Below, one piece after another: positions 38,247 through 47,700 of a stretch of DNA of 64,000 nucleotides. The notes below the pieces were generated by a model. That model saw only the letters and a list, made by a program, of their open reading frames with translations, ran no database searches and had not been told where the DNA came from. This DNA is from Alishewanella tabrizica. GTDB lineage: Bacteria; Pseudomonadota; Gammaproteobacteria; Enterobacterales; Alteromonadaceae. Both the position numbers and the translations under genes were made by a program. The stretch's first letter is position 1, and the number at the start of each line of letters is the position of its first letter. Where the stretch lies: the NCBI RefSeq assembly GCF_014652375.1, contig NZ_BMYR01000008.1:124001-188000 (forward strand). The letters run 5' to 3'.

Positions 38247-38459
38247 ATGACTATTTTTCTACTCACTTTTGGCTTGTTTTTATTAGTTGTGCTGGCGATG
38301 GCCGCAGGATATTTATTGCAGCGTAAAACGTTAGCGGGCAGCTGTGGCGGTTTGGGTGAATTAAATATCGATAAGGCTTGTGATTGCGATAAACCCTGTG
38401 AAAAACGCCAAAAGCGTTTGGAAAAAGAAAAATTTTGGCAAGATAATAAAATTATCTAA
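38247..38459 (+). CDS. nqrM: NqrM, iron-site maturation factor for Na(+)-NQR
   Basis: The 70-residue DUF539-family protein has one membrane helix (about 1-22) and a Cys cluster in GSCGGLGELNIDKACDCDKPC. It is needed to assemble the Fe centre between NqrD and NqrE. I chose ATG 38247 because GAGG lies six nt upstream; an earlier ATG at 38235 overlapping the apbE stop would add four residues. It ends the nqr operon. The charged C-terminal tail (KRQKRLEKEKFWQ) is typical. Confidence 0.93.
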   Translation: MTIFLLTFGLFLLVVLAMAAGYLLQRKTLAGSCGGLGELNIDKACDCDKPCEKRQKRLEKEKFWQDNKII

Positions 38460-38558
38460 TACGCAAATATAAGCGCATTTTTATCCCTATGGCAGTTTAA
38501 TAGATGGGCAGTATTGAGGTATTGGTAGCCGGTATTTGCTTATCACGGAAGACGATGC

Positions 38559-39848
38559 ATGTTAGATCAGTTTTTTAAAGTGTCTGCGCGTGGAAGTTCG
38601 TTACGACGAGAGGTTTTGGCAGGTTTCACCACCTTTATGGCCATGTCTTATGTTCTCTTTGTCAATCCAAGCCTACTCGCGCAAGCCGGGATGGATCATG
38701 GGGCGGTATTTGTTGCTACTTGCTTAGCCGCAGCCTTAGGTTGTTTGTTGATGGGGCTACTCGCTAACTTGCCTATCGCTTTGGCGCCGGGTATGGGACT
38801 TAATGCTTTTTTTACCTATGTTATTGTTATAGAACAAGGCTACAGTTGGCAAACGGCTTTGGCTGCGGTGTTTTTCTCGGGCGCATTATTTTTACTGTTA
38901 AGTCTTTTCCGGGTGCGGGAATGGATTATCAATAGTATTCCTTTACCGCTAAAAATGGGGATCGCGGCAGGTATCGGCATGTTTTTAGCGCTAATTGCTC
39001 TTAAGACGGCGAATATTATTGTTGCTAGTCCTGCGACCTTAGTCACTCTTGGTGACTTGCACAGTCCCCAGGTCCTGTTAGTGCTCCTTGGTTTTTTTAT
39101 TATTTTTGCGCTGGCGCATCGAGGCTGGCATAGCGCGGTATTGGTTAGCATTATGCTGGTTAGCTTAGTTAGCCTGCTATTAGGTGATAGCCAGTTTAGT
39201 GGTGTGTTAGCCGTGCCGCCATCTTTAGCGCCAACCTTTTTACAGTTGAATTTTTACGAGGCGTTGACCTTAAGCATTATTCCCGTTGTATTAACGCTGC
39301 TTTTTTTAGATCTTTTTGATACGTCGGGTACCTTAGTGGCCGTTACGCAAAAAGCCGGACTGATGCAAGCCGATGGTACTGTCCCTGAATTACCCAAAGC
39401 TCTCATTGCCGACAGCAGTGCCAGTATGGTCGGCGCTTTGTTGGGCACGTCTACGACAACAAGCTATGTAGAAAGTACCAGTGGAGTGTCTGCAGGCGGT
39501 CGTACGGGGCTGACTGCCGTGGTCACCGGCGGGTGTTTCTTATTGGCATTATGGTTTTCCCCTCTAACCGCCATGGTACCGACCTATGCCACTGCAGGCG
39601 CTTTATTGTATGTTGCAACCTTAATGCTGACCAGTTTGCAGCATGTGGAGTGGGACGACGTGCTGCAAGCGGTACCTGTCGCAGTGATTTTAATTATGAT
39701 GCCATTAACGTTTTCTATAGCGGATGGTATTGGTATGGGATTTATTTGTTATGCCTTGCTGTGTTTACTAACGGGGCAACTCCAGCGGACGAGTATCAGT
39801 GTCTGGGTGTTAGCCAGTATTTTTCTGGCAAAATTTATCTTTGCGTGA
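38559..39848 (+). CDS. NCS2-family (AzgA-like) purine permease
   Basis: The 429-residue protein has about 12-14 helices. The motifs GFTTFMAMSYVLFVNP near the N-terminus, ALAPGMGLNAFFTY, LFLDLFDTSGTL and GTSTTTSYVESTSGVSAGGRTGL mark the AzgA branch, which carries hypoxanthine, guanine or adenine by proton symport. The exact purine is not predictable. It stands 99 nt after nqrM on the same strand with no purine-metabolism neighbour, so it is probably an independent unit. Confidence 0.9.
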   Translation: MLDQFFKVSARGSSLRREVLAGFTTFMAMSYVLFVNPSLLAQAGMDHGAVFVATCLAAALGCLLMGLLANLPIALAPGMGLNAFFTYVIVIEQGYSWQTALAAVFFSGALFLLLSLFRVREWIINSIPLPLKMGIAAGIGMFLALIALKTANIIVASPATLVTLGDLHSPQVLLVLLGFFIIFALAHRGWHSAVLVSIMLVSLVSLLLGDSQFSGVLAVPPSLAPTFLQLNFYEALTLSIIPVVLTLLFLDLFDTSGTLVAVTQKAGLMQADGTVPELPKALIADSSASMVGALLGTSTTTSYVESTSGVSAGGRTGLTAVVTGGCFLLALWFSPLTAMVPTYATAGALLYVATLMLTSLQHVEWDDVLQAVPVAVILIMMPLTFSIADGIGMGFICYALLCLLTGQLQRTSISVWVLASIFLAKFIFA

Positions 39849-39948
39849 ATATAGCGGTGTTTGCTGCCATATAAAGTCTTGTCGCTCGTGTGAATGCTGA
39901 GTATGCTGTAAATTCTTTCCTAAAAAAACTTAACAGGCCAACGCCAGG

Positions 39949-42573
39949 ATGAGGCTTCGCGAAACACTGCTCGTATATATTTTGCCGTTATTGATAATAC
40001 CCTTGGCGTTATTGGGTTACCTCGCTTACTCCTATAGTAGCTTGGCGCGCGATCTCCAAGTGTATCAATACGTGGCTGAGCGTATTCATCAGCAGCAACA
40101 CTATGTGCATGATTACTTACGAGTACAGCAAACACGCCTCGCTTTTATGGCTACGGCGAAGGAGCTTACCCGATATTTGAGTGCACCAGCAGGGACGTCC
40201 ACACAAGCAGTAAATCAACTTTTTGCCAATGTTGCGGCACAAGATGATGCGTTACTCTCCATTAAGTTGTTAGATATTAATGGTGAAGAGGCGACCAGTT
40301 TTCCAATAAGCGCCAATGATTCTGCGATACCAAACCGTTTTCGAAACGAATATTTTTCAGCTGTTCAAGCGATGATTGAAGAGCAAAGTATCTTTTTAGC
40401 CCCTGACGGTGATGAGCGACAGCTACAATTATTTTTTGTGCAAAAATTGTATACGCCTAGTGTGGCCAGCAATCGTCAAGTATGGGGATATTTATTGCTG
40501 GTTGTTGATCCTAAGCCGATTGTGAGTGTTGCAGCTAATCCTATCACACCTAATAGTATAACCTTGTTAGTTAACCGCTCAGCCACTATTGCCTATGCTG
40601 CAAATCAAGCACTAATTGGTACTGCTTTTACACCGAGTCACTATCGCACTATTCAGCAAAGTGTTGATCAGCCGACGCTGCAAACGGGAATGTTACTTGG
40701 TCAGCAAAAATTATTAGTGGGTCGTACCTTAATTGGTGCATATCAATTAATTTATGGTGTAGATCAGCAGGAAATATACCGTAAATTTACTCCTTGGCCA
40801 CAGCTAAGTCTTTTGCTTACCCTTGTGTGTTGTGTGCTCGTCCCATGGTTTATTTATCAATTGTTAATTACGCATGTTTTTGAACCGGTAAAACAATTAA
40901 CTGCGGCAAAAACAGCAGTAGGTCGTGGTGACTTGTCGATTACCTTAACGGTAGATAAACAAGATGAGCTAGGGGATATGTTTGCTGCCTTTAATGTTAT
41001 GGTGCGGCAATTACGAGTTTATCGCGAACGTGAGTTAGCTTATAAGCAGCAATTAGAAGACAAAGTGCTACGTCGAACCCAAGATCTTGCTAGAGCAAAT
41101 GACGATTTAGCTGCAGCCAACCAAGCGCTTATCCTAGCGCGAGAAGTTGCAGAGCAAGCTAACCGATTAAAGAGCGTATTTTTAGCGAACATGAGCCATG
41201 AAATTCGTACACCGTTAACTGCGATAATTGGCTTTAGTGAACAAGCGCTTTTAGAACAACAACAAGAAAAACGCGCTGATTATTTAAATCGTGTGTTACG
41301 CAGCAGTGAACATTTGCTTGGCTTAATTAATGATATTTTGGACTTATCAAAAATTGAAGCAGATAAGTTAGAATTAGTACCTGAAAACTTTTGCTATTTA
41401 GCGATGCTAGACGATGTTTTTCAACAAGCGCAGGAGCAAGCTGAGGCAAAAGGGCTGATTTGTCAGCGAGTACTGCAATTTCCGTTGCCAGAGTTGCTTT
41501 ACAATGACAGTTTACGCGTGCGGCAAGTTTTACTTAATGTGGTCAGTAATGCCGTTAAATTTACACGCAAAGGCAAAGTTATACTGCAGGTGAGTTATGA
41601 TGAAGCGTTGCATCGGTTGTCGATTAAAGTAAAAGACACCGGCATTGGTATGACCAGTACGGAAATTGCTAGGTTGTTTCAGCCTTTTGTACAAGCTGAT
41701 GCCACAGTAACGCGCGATTTCGGCGGAACAGGGTTGGGACTTTGCATCTCTAAGAAATTAATGGAACAGATGAATGGCGATATTCTGGTCGAAAGTGTCA
41801 AAGGTATTGGTAGTTCTTTTGAGCTGCTTTTCCAGCTACCCGCTGCTACGCCACTAATCGAATCTTATCATCCTCAGACTCTAATTCGTGAAGTCGCCCC
41901 TTCGTACGCACAATTAAACTTACATGTGTTGGTAGCGGAAGATAACCCTGATAATCAATTATTATTAAGCTTAATGTTGCAGCAGGTTGGCGTAAGTTAC
42001 GAGCTGGTGGTTAACGGCCATCAAGCGGTTGAGCATGCCTTAACTGGCAAGTTTGATTTAATTTTTATGGATATGCAAATGCCGATTATGGGTGGGGAAG
42101 AGGCGACTAAATTACTGCGCTTAGCGGGGGTAAAAGTTCCGATTGTTGCGGTTACTGCTAATGTCATGACCGAAGACGCGGAGCGTTATCGTCAAGCGGG
42201 TTGTCAAGCCTTGCTAGGCAAGCCTGTGTTACAAAAAGAGTTTTTAGCTATTTTGGCGCGTTTTGCCAAAACAAGTATGCCTGCATTAAGTCAGTTGGAG
42301 CAACAACTCGCAGCGGATCCTGCCATGCAAGCACTGATTGCCCAATTTACAGCGCAACTGCCAGAACAATTGAGCATGCTGCAACGATATGCCGCAAACG
42401 ATGATTGGGCCGCACTGACCTTTGCAGCGCATAGTTTAAAAGGTAGCGCAGGGAGTATGGGCTTTCCACACGTCACCTTATTAGCTGGGCTGTTAGAGCA
42501 AGCCAGTAAACAACATAATGCAGATGATGTGGCTGCGTTATTAACTAAAATGCAGGCAAGTATTCAGGGTTAG
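39949..42573 (+). CDS. Tripartite hybrid sensor histidine kinase (HAMP-HisKA-HATPase-REC-HPt)
   Basis: The 874-residue membrane kinase has helix 1 at about 8-28, an extracytoplasmic sensor region to about 285, helix 2 at about 286-310, and HAMP (about 312-362, with DELGDMFAAFNVM). HisKA carries His417 (SHEIRTPL). The ATPase domain has NVVSNAVKFT, DTGIGM and GGTGLGL. The receiver has phospho-acceptor Asp708 (FMDMQMP), and a C-terminal HPt carries His828 (HSLKGSAGSMG). All phosphorelay residues are intact, as in BarA- or ArcB-type kinases. No response regulator is adjacent. The signal is unknown. Confidence 0.92.
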   Translation: MRLRETLLVYILPLLIIPLALLGYLAYSYSSLARDLQVYQYVAERIHQQQHYVHDYLRVQQTRLAFMATAKELTRYLSAPAGTSTQAVNQLFANVAAQDDALLSIKLLDINGEEATSFPISANDSAIPNRFRNEYFSAVQAMIEEQSIFLAPDGDERQLQLFFVQKLYTPSVASNRQVWGYLLLVVDPKPIVSVAANPITPNSITLLVNRSATIAYAANQALIGTAFTPSHYRTIQQSVDQPTLQTGMLLGQQKLLVGRTLIGAYQLIYGVDQQEIYRKFTPWPQLSLLLTLVCCVLVPWFIYQLLITHVFEPVKQLTAAKTAVGRGDLSITLTVDKQDELGDMFAAFNVMVRQLRVYRERELAYKQQLEDKVLRRTQDLARANDDLAAANQALILAREVAEQANRLKSVFLANMSHEIRTPLTAIIGFSEQALLEQQQEKRADYLNRVLRSSEHLLGLINDILDLSKIEADKLELVPENFCYLAMLDDVFQQAQEQAEAKGLICQRVLQFPLPELLYNDSLRVRQVLLNVVSNAVKFTRKGKVILQVSYDEALHRLSIKVKDTGIGMTSTEIARLFQPFVQADATVTRDFGGTGLGLCISKKLMEQMNGDILVESVKGIGSSFELLFQLPAATPLIESYHPQTLIREVAPSYAQLNLHVLVAEDNPDNQLLLSLMLQQVGVSYELVVNGHQAVEHALTGKFDLIFMDMQMPIMGGEEATKLLRLAGVKVPIVAVTANVMTEDAERYRQAGCQALLGKPVLQKEFLAILARFAKTSMPALSQLEQQLAADPAMQALIAQFTAQLPEQLSMLQRYAANDDWAALTFAAHSLKGSAGSMGFPHVTLLAGLLEQASKQHNADDVAALLTKMQASIQG

Positions 42574-42658
42574 TCAGAGAGAATACGGTCTCATCTTGCC
42601 ATCACTTGGCTTGTAGCAGAGACATGTGTAGCATAAAAATCAGTAGAACGAGGATGAC

Positions 42659-43498
42659 ATGAGTGCACAACAAGCGTTACTGACTATTTTGGACGATAAG
42701 ATTCGTCACGATCGGTTAGTGTTACCCACCTTACCTGAAATTGCTTTACGGGTTCGGCAGCGGGCAGATGATCCTAAGGTAAGTTTGGCTCAAATGGCCG
42801 ATGTGATTGCGCAAGATCCTGCCTTGTCCGCGCGTATGATGAAAATTGCTAACAGTGCGTTTATGGGCCGTTCCATTAAGGTCAATACCTTAAATCAGGC
42901 AGTTACCCGCATTGGTTTGAGTCAAATTAAAAATGTTGCGACGGCTTTGGCGATAGAACAATTATTTGTTTCAGAATACAAACAAGTACAACAGCATTTA
43001 GGTAAACTATGGCGTGAAAATATTCATGTGGCCGCAATCGCGGTGGCCTGTTTGAAATCGTATCAAGCTACGCAGCCAGCCTGTGTGTTAAGTAGCGATG
43101 TCATGACACTGTGTGCCTTAGTGCATAATATTGGTGCCTTGGCGGTGATTACTGAAGCTGAGCGTCATCCTGACGTGTTTGGGCATCCCTTATTTTTGCA
43201 AAGTGTTATTGATAAAGCTGCGCCCTATATCAGCGTAAAAGTGTTAAAAGCCTGGGGATTTGCTGAAGAGTTTCAGTTAGCCGCAAAAAGCTGGCGGGTG
43301 TGTAGGGCCAATTCCGTTCCGGATTATACTGACTTTATCCGCTTAGCCGCCATTGAGCGAGGGTACTATAAATCAGCTGAAGAGCAACATCAGCTTTTAA
43401 CTCAATATATTGCGATGCAAGTCGTCACCGTACCCGAGTTTATGCAGCAGCCAAATATCGCCAGCTTATATCAAGATATTCACGCACTATTTCAATAG
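42659..43498 (+). CDS. HDOD domain protein
   Basis: The 279-residue cytosolic protein has an HDOD domain (about 15-215): LVLPTLPEIALRVRQ, IAQDPALSARMMKIANSA and AVTRIGLSQIKNVATAL. HDOD domains resemble HD phosphohydrolases but usually lack the metal residues and act as signalling scaffolds. It lies 85 nt after the hybrid kinase on the same strand, so co-transcription and a shared pathway are plausible but unproven. A ribosome site (GAGGA) precedes the ATG. Confidence 0.88.
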   Translation: MSAQQALLTILDDKIRHDRLVLPTLPEIALRVRQRADDPKVSLAQMADVIAQDPALSARMMKIANSAFMGRSIKVNTLNQAVTRIGLSQIKNVATALAIEQLFVSEYKQVQQHLGKLWRENIHVAAIAVACLKSYQATQPACVLSSDVMTLCALVHNIGALAVITEAERHPDVFGHPLFLQSVIDKAAPYISVKVLKAWGFAEEFQLAAKSWRVCRANSVPDYTDFIRLAAIERGYYKSAEEQHQLLTQYIAMQVVTVPEFMQQPNIASLYQDIHALFQ

Positions 43499-43623
43499 CG
43501 ATGAAAGAGCAAACCGCGAGCGGAAGAGCGTCAAGATTCAAGGGATTAGAAATTAAGACTCTCTGCAGCCAGCTCAGCGTATTTCGTTAGTGGTGAAAAG
43601 TGATTACCAACTGGGCGGTCAAC

Positions 43624-43649
43624 GCGTTACCCGCAATTACGGGTAACGC
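43624..43649. terminator. Possible terminator hairpin between HDOD gene and rdgC
   Basis: GCGTTACCCG (43624-43633) and CGGGTAACGC (43640-43649) form a perfect 10-bp stem with a 6-nt loop between two convergent genes. No T-run follows on either strand, so the terminator call is tentative. Confidence 0.45.
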
Positions 43650-43707
43650 TTCAGAGGTTCTACTTTGGTGATTTGTTAAGTGTAGCCGACATAGCCAGCT
43701 GGGCAGT

Positions 43708-44628
43708 TCAGCTTGTAGGGACTTCCTGATCGCTTAACGCATTAACCTGTTTGCTAATGGCTAATAAAGCGTGGTTTACACTGTCGGCCATTAGCAGTAA
43801 GTCTGCATCTAATCGCGTTACTAAGTCTTCCCAACCTAATTCATCATTTTGCTCTGTAATGCTATCAGGATAGCTGAGCTGCTTAACGCCACCGTCGTCT
43901 GCCATTGTCAGTCCCATGCCTTCAGGCTGCTCTAGCCGAATACGCGTGACCAGTTTGTCTTGCAAATGGGTTTGTACCTCGTCCGCGCTAAGCAGATGAT
44001 TACTAAACCGTACTTTGGCGCCTTCTTCATCAGGAGCTTTAAGTTCAACGTCGGCACCCAGTTGGAAGGTTCCTGGTAACGCTTCAGCAGCTAACCACAT
44101 TTGTAAGTGGCTATTTAATTTATGATTATCAAGCCAAGGCAACGCAGGTAAAGATCCCAAGGCCTTACGTAATAAAGCCAGCATATCTTCAGCTTTACTG
44201 GCACTACTGGTATTGATCACGATCCATTGATGCTCTACGTCATAATAGCCTTGTGTTAGCTGCGAGCGGCTGAATGCTCTGGGTAACAAACTTTGAATTA
44301 GATCATCTTTTAACGCTTGTTTTTCTTTGCGGCTTAAGGAACGACCTTGCTCTTGTTCAGCGGCTTCAATTTTAGGTTGTAACTCTTCGTTAATTACCGC
44401 TGCGGGTAAAACTTTTTCTTGCTTTTTAACAGCAAAAAACCAGCGCTGTGCTTGTTGATGGCAATACTGTTTAATGCTGGGATGCAGTGGAAAGCTGAAA
44501 CCGGTTCTTACGGCTTCTTGACCCGTGCAAGGGCTAAACTTATATTCTGCGAGGGCACTTTCTAACGCCACAATATCGGTTGTAAGAGGGGCACTTAATT
44601 TGTACACACGGGCATTTTTAAACCACAT
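43708..44628 (-). CDS. rdgC: Recombination-associated protein RdgC
   Basis: The 306-residue DNA-binding protein forms a ring dimer around duplex DNA and inhibits RecA in E. coli. MWFKNARVYKLSAP at the start, the GQEAVRTGFSFPL segment and the LSRKEKQALKDDL helix are typical of RdgC. Length matches (303 in E. coli). It has its own upstream region of 40 nt before the kinase gene (same strand, which ends at 44669), so read-through from the kinase is possible. Confidence 0.95.
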   Translation of the reverse strand: MWFKNARVYKLSAPLTTDIVALESALAEYKFSPCTGQEAVRTGFSFPLHPSIKQYCHQQAQRWFFAVKKQEKVLPAAVINEELQPKIEAAEQEQGRSLSRKEKQALKDDLIQSLLPRAFSRSQLTQGYYDVEHQWIVINTSSASKAEDMLALLRKALGSLPALPWLDNHKLNSHLQMWLAAEALPGTFQLGADVELKAPDEEGAKVRFSNHLLSADEVQTHLQDKLVTRIRLEQPEGMGLTMADDGGVKQLSYPDSITEQNDELGWEDLVTRLDADLLLMADSVNHALLAISKQVNALSDQEVPTS

Positions 44629-44668
44629 AACGCGTTTATTTCCATTTTTTAAAAAACGCAGTATACCG

Positions 44669-46408
44669 TTATTTTATTTTTTTTGGGAACCAGATGTGAT
44701 AATGCAAACCTTGACCAACTTGGCTCGTTGCTTCAATGCTACCCCCAAGGGTTTGCCGCACTAAATTGTAAGTAATATGTGCGCCTAACCCACTGCCGCC
44801 TTGATCGCGTTTAGTGGTAAAAAAGGGATGGAACAGTTGATTAAGTTGCTCAGGGGGTAAGCCTTTACCATTATCGGTGTAACGGATATCTATATTGTCT
44901 GCGTCATCGGTTACCGTGATCCGGATCAAGCCTTGTGAGATATTGTCAAAACCATGGATCAAGGAATTCATCAGTAGATTCGTAAAAATCTGTGATATGG
45001 CGCCTGCGGGGCAATCAAAAATAATATTATCCGCACAGTTAATTTCGATTTGATGGCGTGTCTTTTTAAAATGCGGTTGTAAAGAACGGGTGATCTCGTG
45101 CAAATACTCACAAAGATTGATGGTTCGAGTGGCTTCGCTAGCCTGATCTACCGCTATTTGTTTAAAACTCGCAATAAGCTCGGAAGCACGGCTTAGGTTT
45201 GATTGCAGTAATTCAGTACTTTGCTGCGCTTCGGATAAAAAATCTTCGAGCATTTTAGGGGTGAGGGTTTTTTCGCGATACGCAAAACCCAACTGATGGA
45301 TTCGCTCGGCTAAAAAGCTGGTGGCAGTCACACCAATACCCACTGGTGTGTTGACCTCGTGGGTGATGCCTGCGACTAAACCGCCAAGGGCAGCCATTTT
45401 TTCAGATTGAACTAAGCGATCTTGGGCTTGGTTTAAATTATCAATGGTCTCTTCAAGCTCGCGTTGTTTTTGGCGTAAATCAAGTTCAGTTTGTCGGCGC
45501 TGCTCAATTTCTTCACGCAAAGATTGTTTTTTCTGCAATAACTCTTGTTTTTGTTGTTGTAAATCCATCATGGCTTGACTTAGCCCTGAGGTTTTACGCG
45601 CGACTTCTTGCTCAAGTAATAGGTTTTGTTGATCGAGTTTGTTATTCGAAGACAGAAGTTGTTGCTGCGTTTGTTTTAATTGCGCTTGATAATCTTGTAA
45701 GCGGGCAATTAGGCGATTGTAAGCACCTGCCATGGCGGTCAGTTCGGCGCCTTCATCGGCTGAGATACGTATTTTGGAACCGTCTAATTGCTCCAGTTCT
45801 AAATCTTCTATTTGACGGCTTAGATCGGCCAAGGGTTCGGTTAAATAGCGGCGAAAGGCAATAAGAAAGAGAATAATTAAAAACGTGGTTTTTAATACCG
45901 CATTACAAAATAAAAAATATAAACCTACCTCAATGCGCTCAATTACGATGTTACGACTAGAAAAAAGCGTGACATCACCTACTTGGCTGGTGCGCCCCGA
46001 GAATTCGAAAATTAAAGGAAATGAATAACCAAAAATTCCAGATTGTTGCTCGCTGAGGCTAAGCTCTTGCTGCACTAATTGATTACTGAAACGTTGTTGA
46101 ATATCAATAAAACGCCCTGACTGCGTAATAATACTGCCATTATCATCACGAATAATAATGCCTTCGATACTGGGGATTGCCAATAATCCATCGGCTATGT
46201 TCAATGTTTGTGGTGTATTTAGTTCCCAAATTGCCCGAGTGAGGCTGCCTGCAAAGGTTTGTTGCAGCGTACTGAGTTCGTTTTTAATATAGTTTTTAGC
46301 ATTATAGTATTCGGCAAAAACTTGGCCGACCGTTACAACGAGTGTAAGAATAAAATACACCGATAAGACTTTTGTCAGCAGCTTTTTTGACAGACTTTGT
46401 TGCTGCAT
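44669..46408 (-). CDS. Membrane sensor histidine kinase with long coiled coil
   Basis: The 579-residue kinase has helix 1 (about 9-31), a periplasmic sensor of about 130 residues, helix 2 (about 170-195) and HAMP (about 195-245). A long coiled coil rich in Gln, Leu and Glu follows (about 240-335). Then comes an H-box with His350 in GLVAGITHEVNTPVG and an ATPase domain with NLLMNSLIHG, DNGKGL and GGSGLGAHI. There is no receiver domain and no adjacent response regulator. It is divergent from the PAS-GGDEF gene across an intergenic region containing two dyads, so the two may be functionally linked. Confidence 0.88.
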   Translation of the reverse strand: MQQQSLSKKLLTKVLSVYFILTLVVTVGQVFAEYYNAKNYIKNELSTLQQTFAGSLTRAIWELNTPQTLNIADGLLAIPSIEGIIIRDDNGSIITQSGRFIDIQQRFSNQLVQQELSLSEQQSGIFGYSFPLIFEFSGRTSQVGDVTLFSSRNIVIERIEVGLYFLFCNAVLKTTFLIILFLIAFRRYLTEPLADLSRQIEDLELEQLDGSKIRISADEGAELTAMAGAYNRLIARLQDYQAQLKQTQQQLLSSNNKLDQQNLLLEQEVARKTSGLSQAMMDLQQQKQELLQKKQSLREEIEQRRQTELDLRQKQRELEETIDNLNQAQDRLVQSEKMAALGGLVAGITHEVNTPVGIGVTATSFLAERIHQLGFAYREKTLTPKMLEDFLSEAQQSTELLQSNLSRASELIASFKQIAVDQASEATRTINLCEYLHEITRSLQPHFKKTRHQIEINCADNIIFDCPAGAISQIFTNLLMNSLIHGFDNISQGLIRITVTDDADNIDIRYTDNGKGLPPEQLNQLFHPFFTTKRDQGGSGLGAHITYNLVRQTLGGSIEATSQVGQGLHYHIWFPKKIK

Positions 46409-46474
46409 GTTATCACCCTGGGTTAGCGAGCAAGATATCCACTATCAACAGTGGTTACCATAGCGAATATAATG

Positions 46475-46489
46475 GCTATTTAAAATAGC
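46475..46489. repeat. 15-bp palindrome in the divergent kinase/GGDEF region
   Basis: GCTATTT-A-AAATAGC is a perfect palindrome, AT-rich, and could be an operator or a local promoter element. Confidence 0.35.
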
Positions 46490-46533
46490 TTAGTAAAAAT
46501 AGTCAGGATTTAGCTAGGGGTTTTTTACGTTAG

Positions 46534-46561
46534 TGGTATAAATAGCGATATGTTTATACCA
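46534..46561. promoter_or_regulatory. 28-bp operator-like dyad upstream of the PAS-GGDEF gene
   Basis: TGGTATAAA (46534-46542) and TTTATACCA (46553-46561) are perfect inverted 9-bp arms separated by 10 nt, so the arm centres are about two helical turns apart. That spacing suits a dimeric DNA-binding protein. It lies 72 nt before the GGDEF start. Confidence 0.45.
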
Positions 46562-46632
46562 AATGTGTTTTAGTCGTGTTCTATTTTGCGTTACATTGAG
46601 CAATAGCGGCTTGCGTGTTAAGGAATATACTT

Positions 46633-47580
46633 TTGTCTTCATCCATTATTAATAGCATGGTGCAACAGTTACCGGGTGGCGTGATTGTTCTCAACTCCCA
46701 CTGTAAAATAGTTTATGTTAATAAGTTTATTTGTCGATATAGTGAGTTACCTGAACGTGAACTGCTTGGAAAGTCGTTTTTTTCCACATTTCCAGAAGTG
46801 CCAAAGGCATGGTTTAATCGAAAAATTGAGGCGGTGCTAACGCAACAAACGCCAGAGCAAATCAGCTGGCAGCAACGTTTATACCTCCTTAAATTTCCCC
46901 GGCAAACAGTACAGGAACACGCGCAACGCTATATGGCTCAAAACTGTACTTTGATGCCACTGCGGGATCCAAATAGCGGCGAGTTGCATCTTTGCCTGTG
47001 GATCCAAGATGTATCAGAACAAGTACGCTATCATGCTCAGTTGTTGTTTACGCAACAACAATTAAAACTGCATGAACGACAAGACAGTTTAACCGGGTTA
47101 ATGAATAGAACGTTTTGGCAGCAGCAACTTACGCTAGAAATTGCGCGGGCTGAACGGTATGAACGACCATTAGCGTTGTTATTGTTTAATATTGATCGAT
47201 TCAAAGCGTTTAATGATCAATATAGTCATCAGCAAGGCGATATGGTTTTACAGGCCTTCGCCAAAATGATTGCTGCCTTATTACGTGATAATGATTTATT
47301 CGCACGGTTTGCAGGGGCGGAGTTTGCCCTGATTTTGCCTGACACCCCGTTGGTTGGTGCTATTGAAGTGGCTAATCGTATGAAAAAGCAGTTGGCTCAA
47401 CAGGTGCTGTTAGCTCAGCATCCGAAGCTGCACCTTACCATGAGTATTGGGATTAGTGTGTATGAAACGGCTACGCTAGCAGATGCGTTAATTCAACAAG
47501 CGGAGCAGGCTTTATATCAAGCCAAGTGCGCTGGACGCGATCAAACCAGTGTTTATACATTAGCCGCAAAAGCTGGCTAG
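46633..47580 (+). CDS. PAS-GGDEF protein with degenerate active site
   Basis: The 315-residue soluble protein has a PAS domain (about 10-130; GGVIVLNSHCKIVYVNKFIC) followed by a GGDEF domain (about 148-310; DSLTGLMNRTFWQ). The signature GGDEF reads AGAEF (RFAGAEFALILPDT, about 227-231), and the metal Asp in the DIDxFK position is Asn (FNIDRFKAFND). Diguanylate cyclase activity is therefore doubtful; a GTP-sensing or regulatory role is possible. I chose TTG 46633, which has AAGGA eight nt upstream; GTG 46615 lacks a ribosome site. Confidence 0.85.
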   Translation: MSSSIINSMVQQLPGGVIVLNSHCKIVYVNKFICRYSELPERELLGKSFFSTFPEVPKAWFNRKIEAVLTQQTPEQISWQQRLYLLKFPRQTVQEHAQRYMAQNCTLMPLRDPNSGELHLCLWIQDVSEQVRYHAQLLFTQQQLKLHERQDSLTGLMNRTFWQQQLTLEIARAERYERPLALLLFNIDRFKAFNDQYSHQQGDMVLQAFAKMIAALLRDNDLFARFAGAEFALILPDTPLVGAIEVANRMKKQLAQQVLLAQHPKLHLTMSIGISVYETATLADALIQQAEQALYQAKCAGRDQTSVYTLAAKAG

Positions 47581-47664
47581 TCGCTTGAGAGGGTAATGGT
47601 TCGCTTGCGGTGTTTGGGCGTGCAACGGTTTTAAACCGGTAATGTAGCAAGCCACAGAAAAAAT

Positions 47665-47694
47665 TTGACAGACGTCTAAAAGTCTGTGCATAGT
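47665..47694 (+). promoter_or_regulatory. Possible promoter of the thr operon
   Basis: A consensus -35 TTGACA (47665-47670) is followed after 18 bp by CATAGT (47689-47694). If used, transcription would begin almost at the thrL ATG, leaving no room for a normal ribosome site, so the true promoter may lie further upstream. Confidence 0.35.
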
Positions 47695-47700
47695 GTCTCT

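Noticed and set aside
39533-39874. 113-codon frame inside the purine permease gene
   Set aside because: Same-strand shadow of a well-supported membrane transporter frame.
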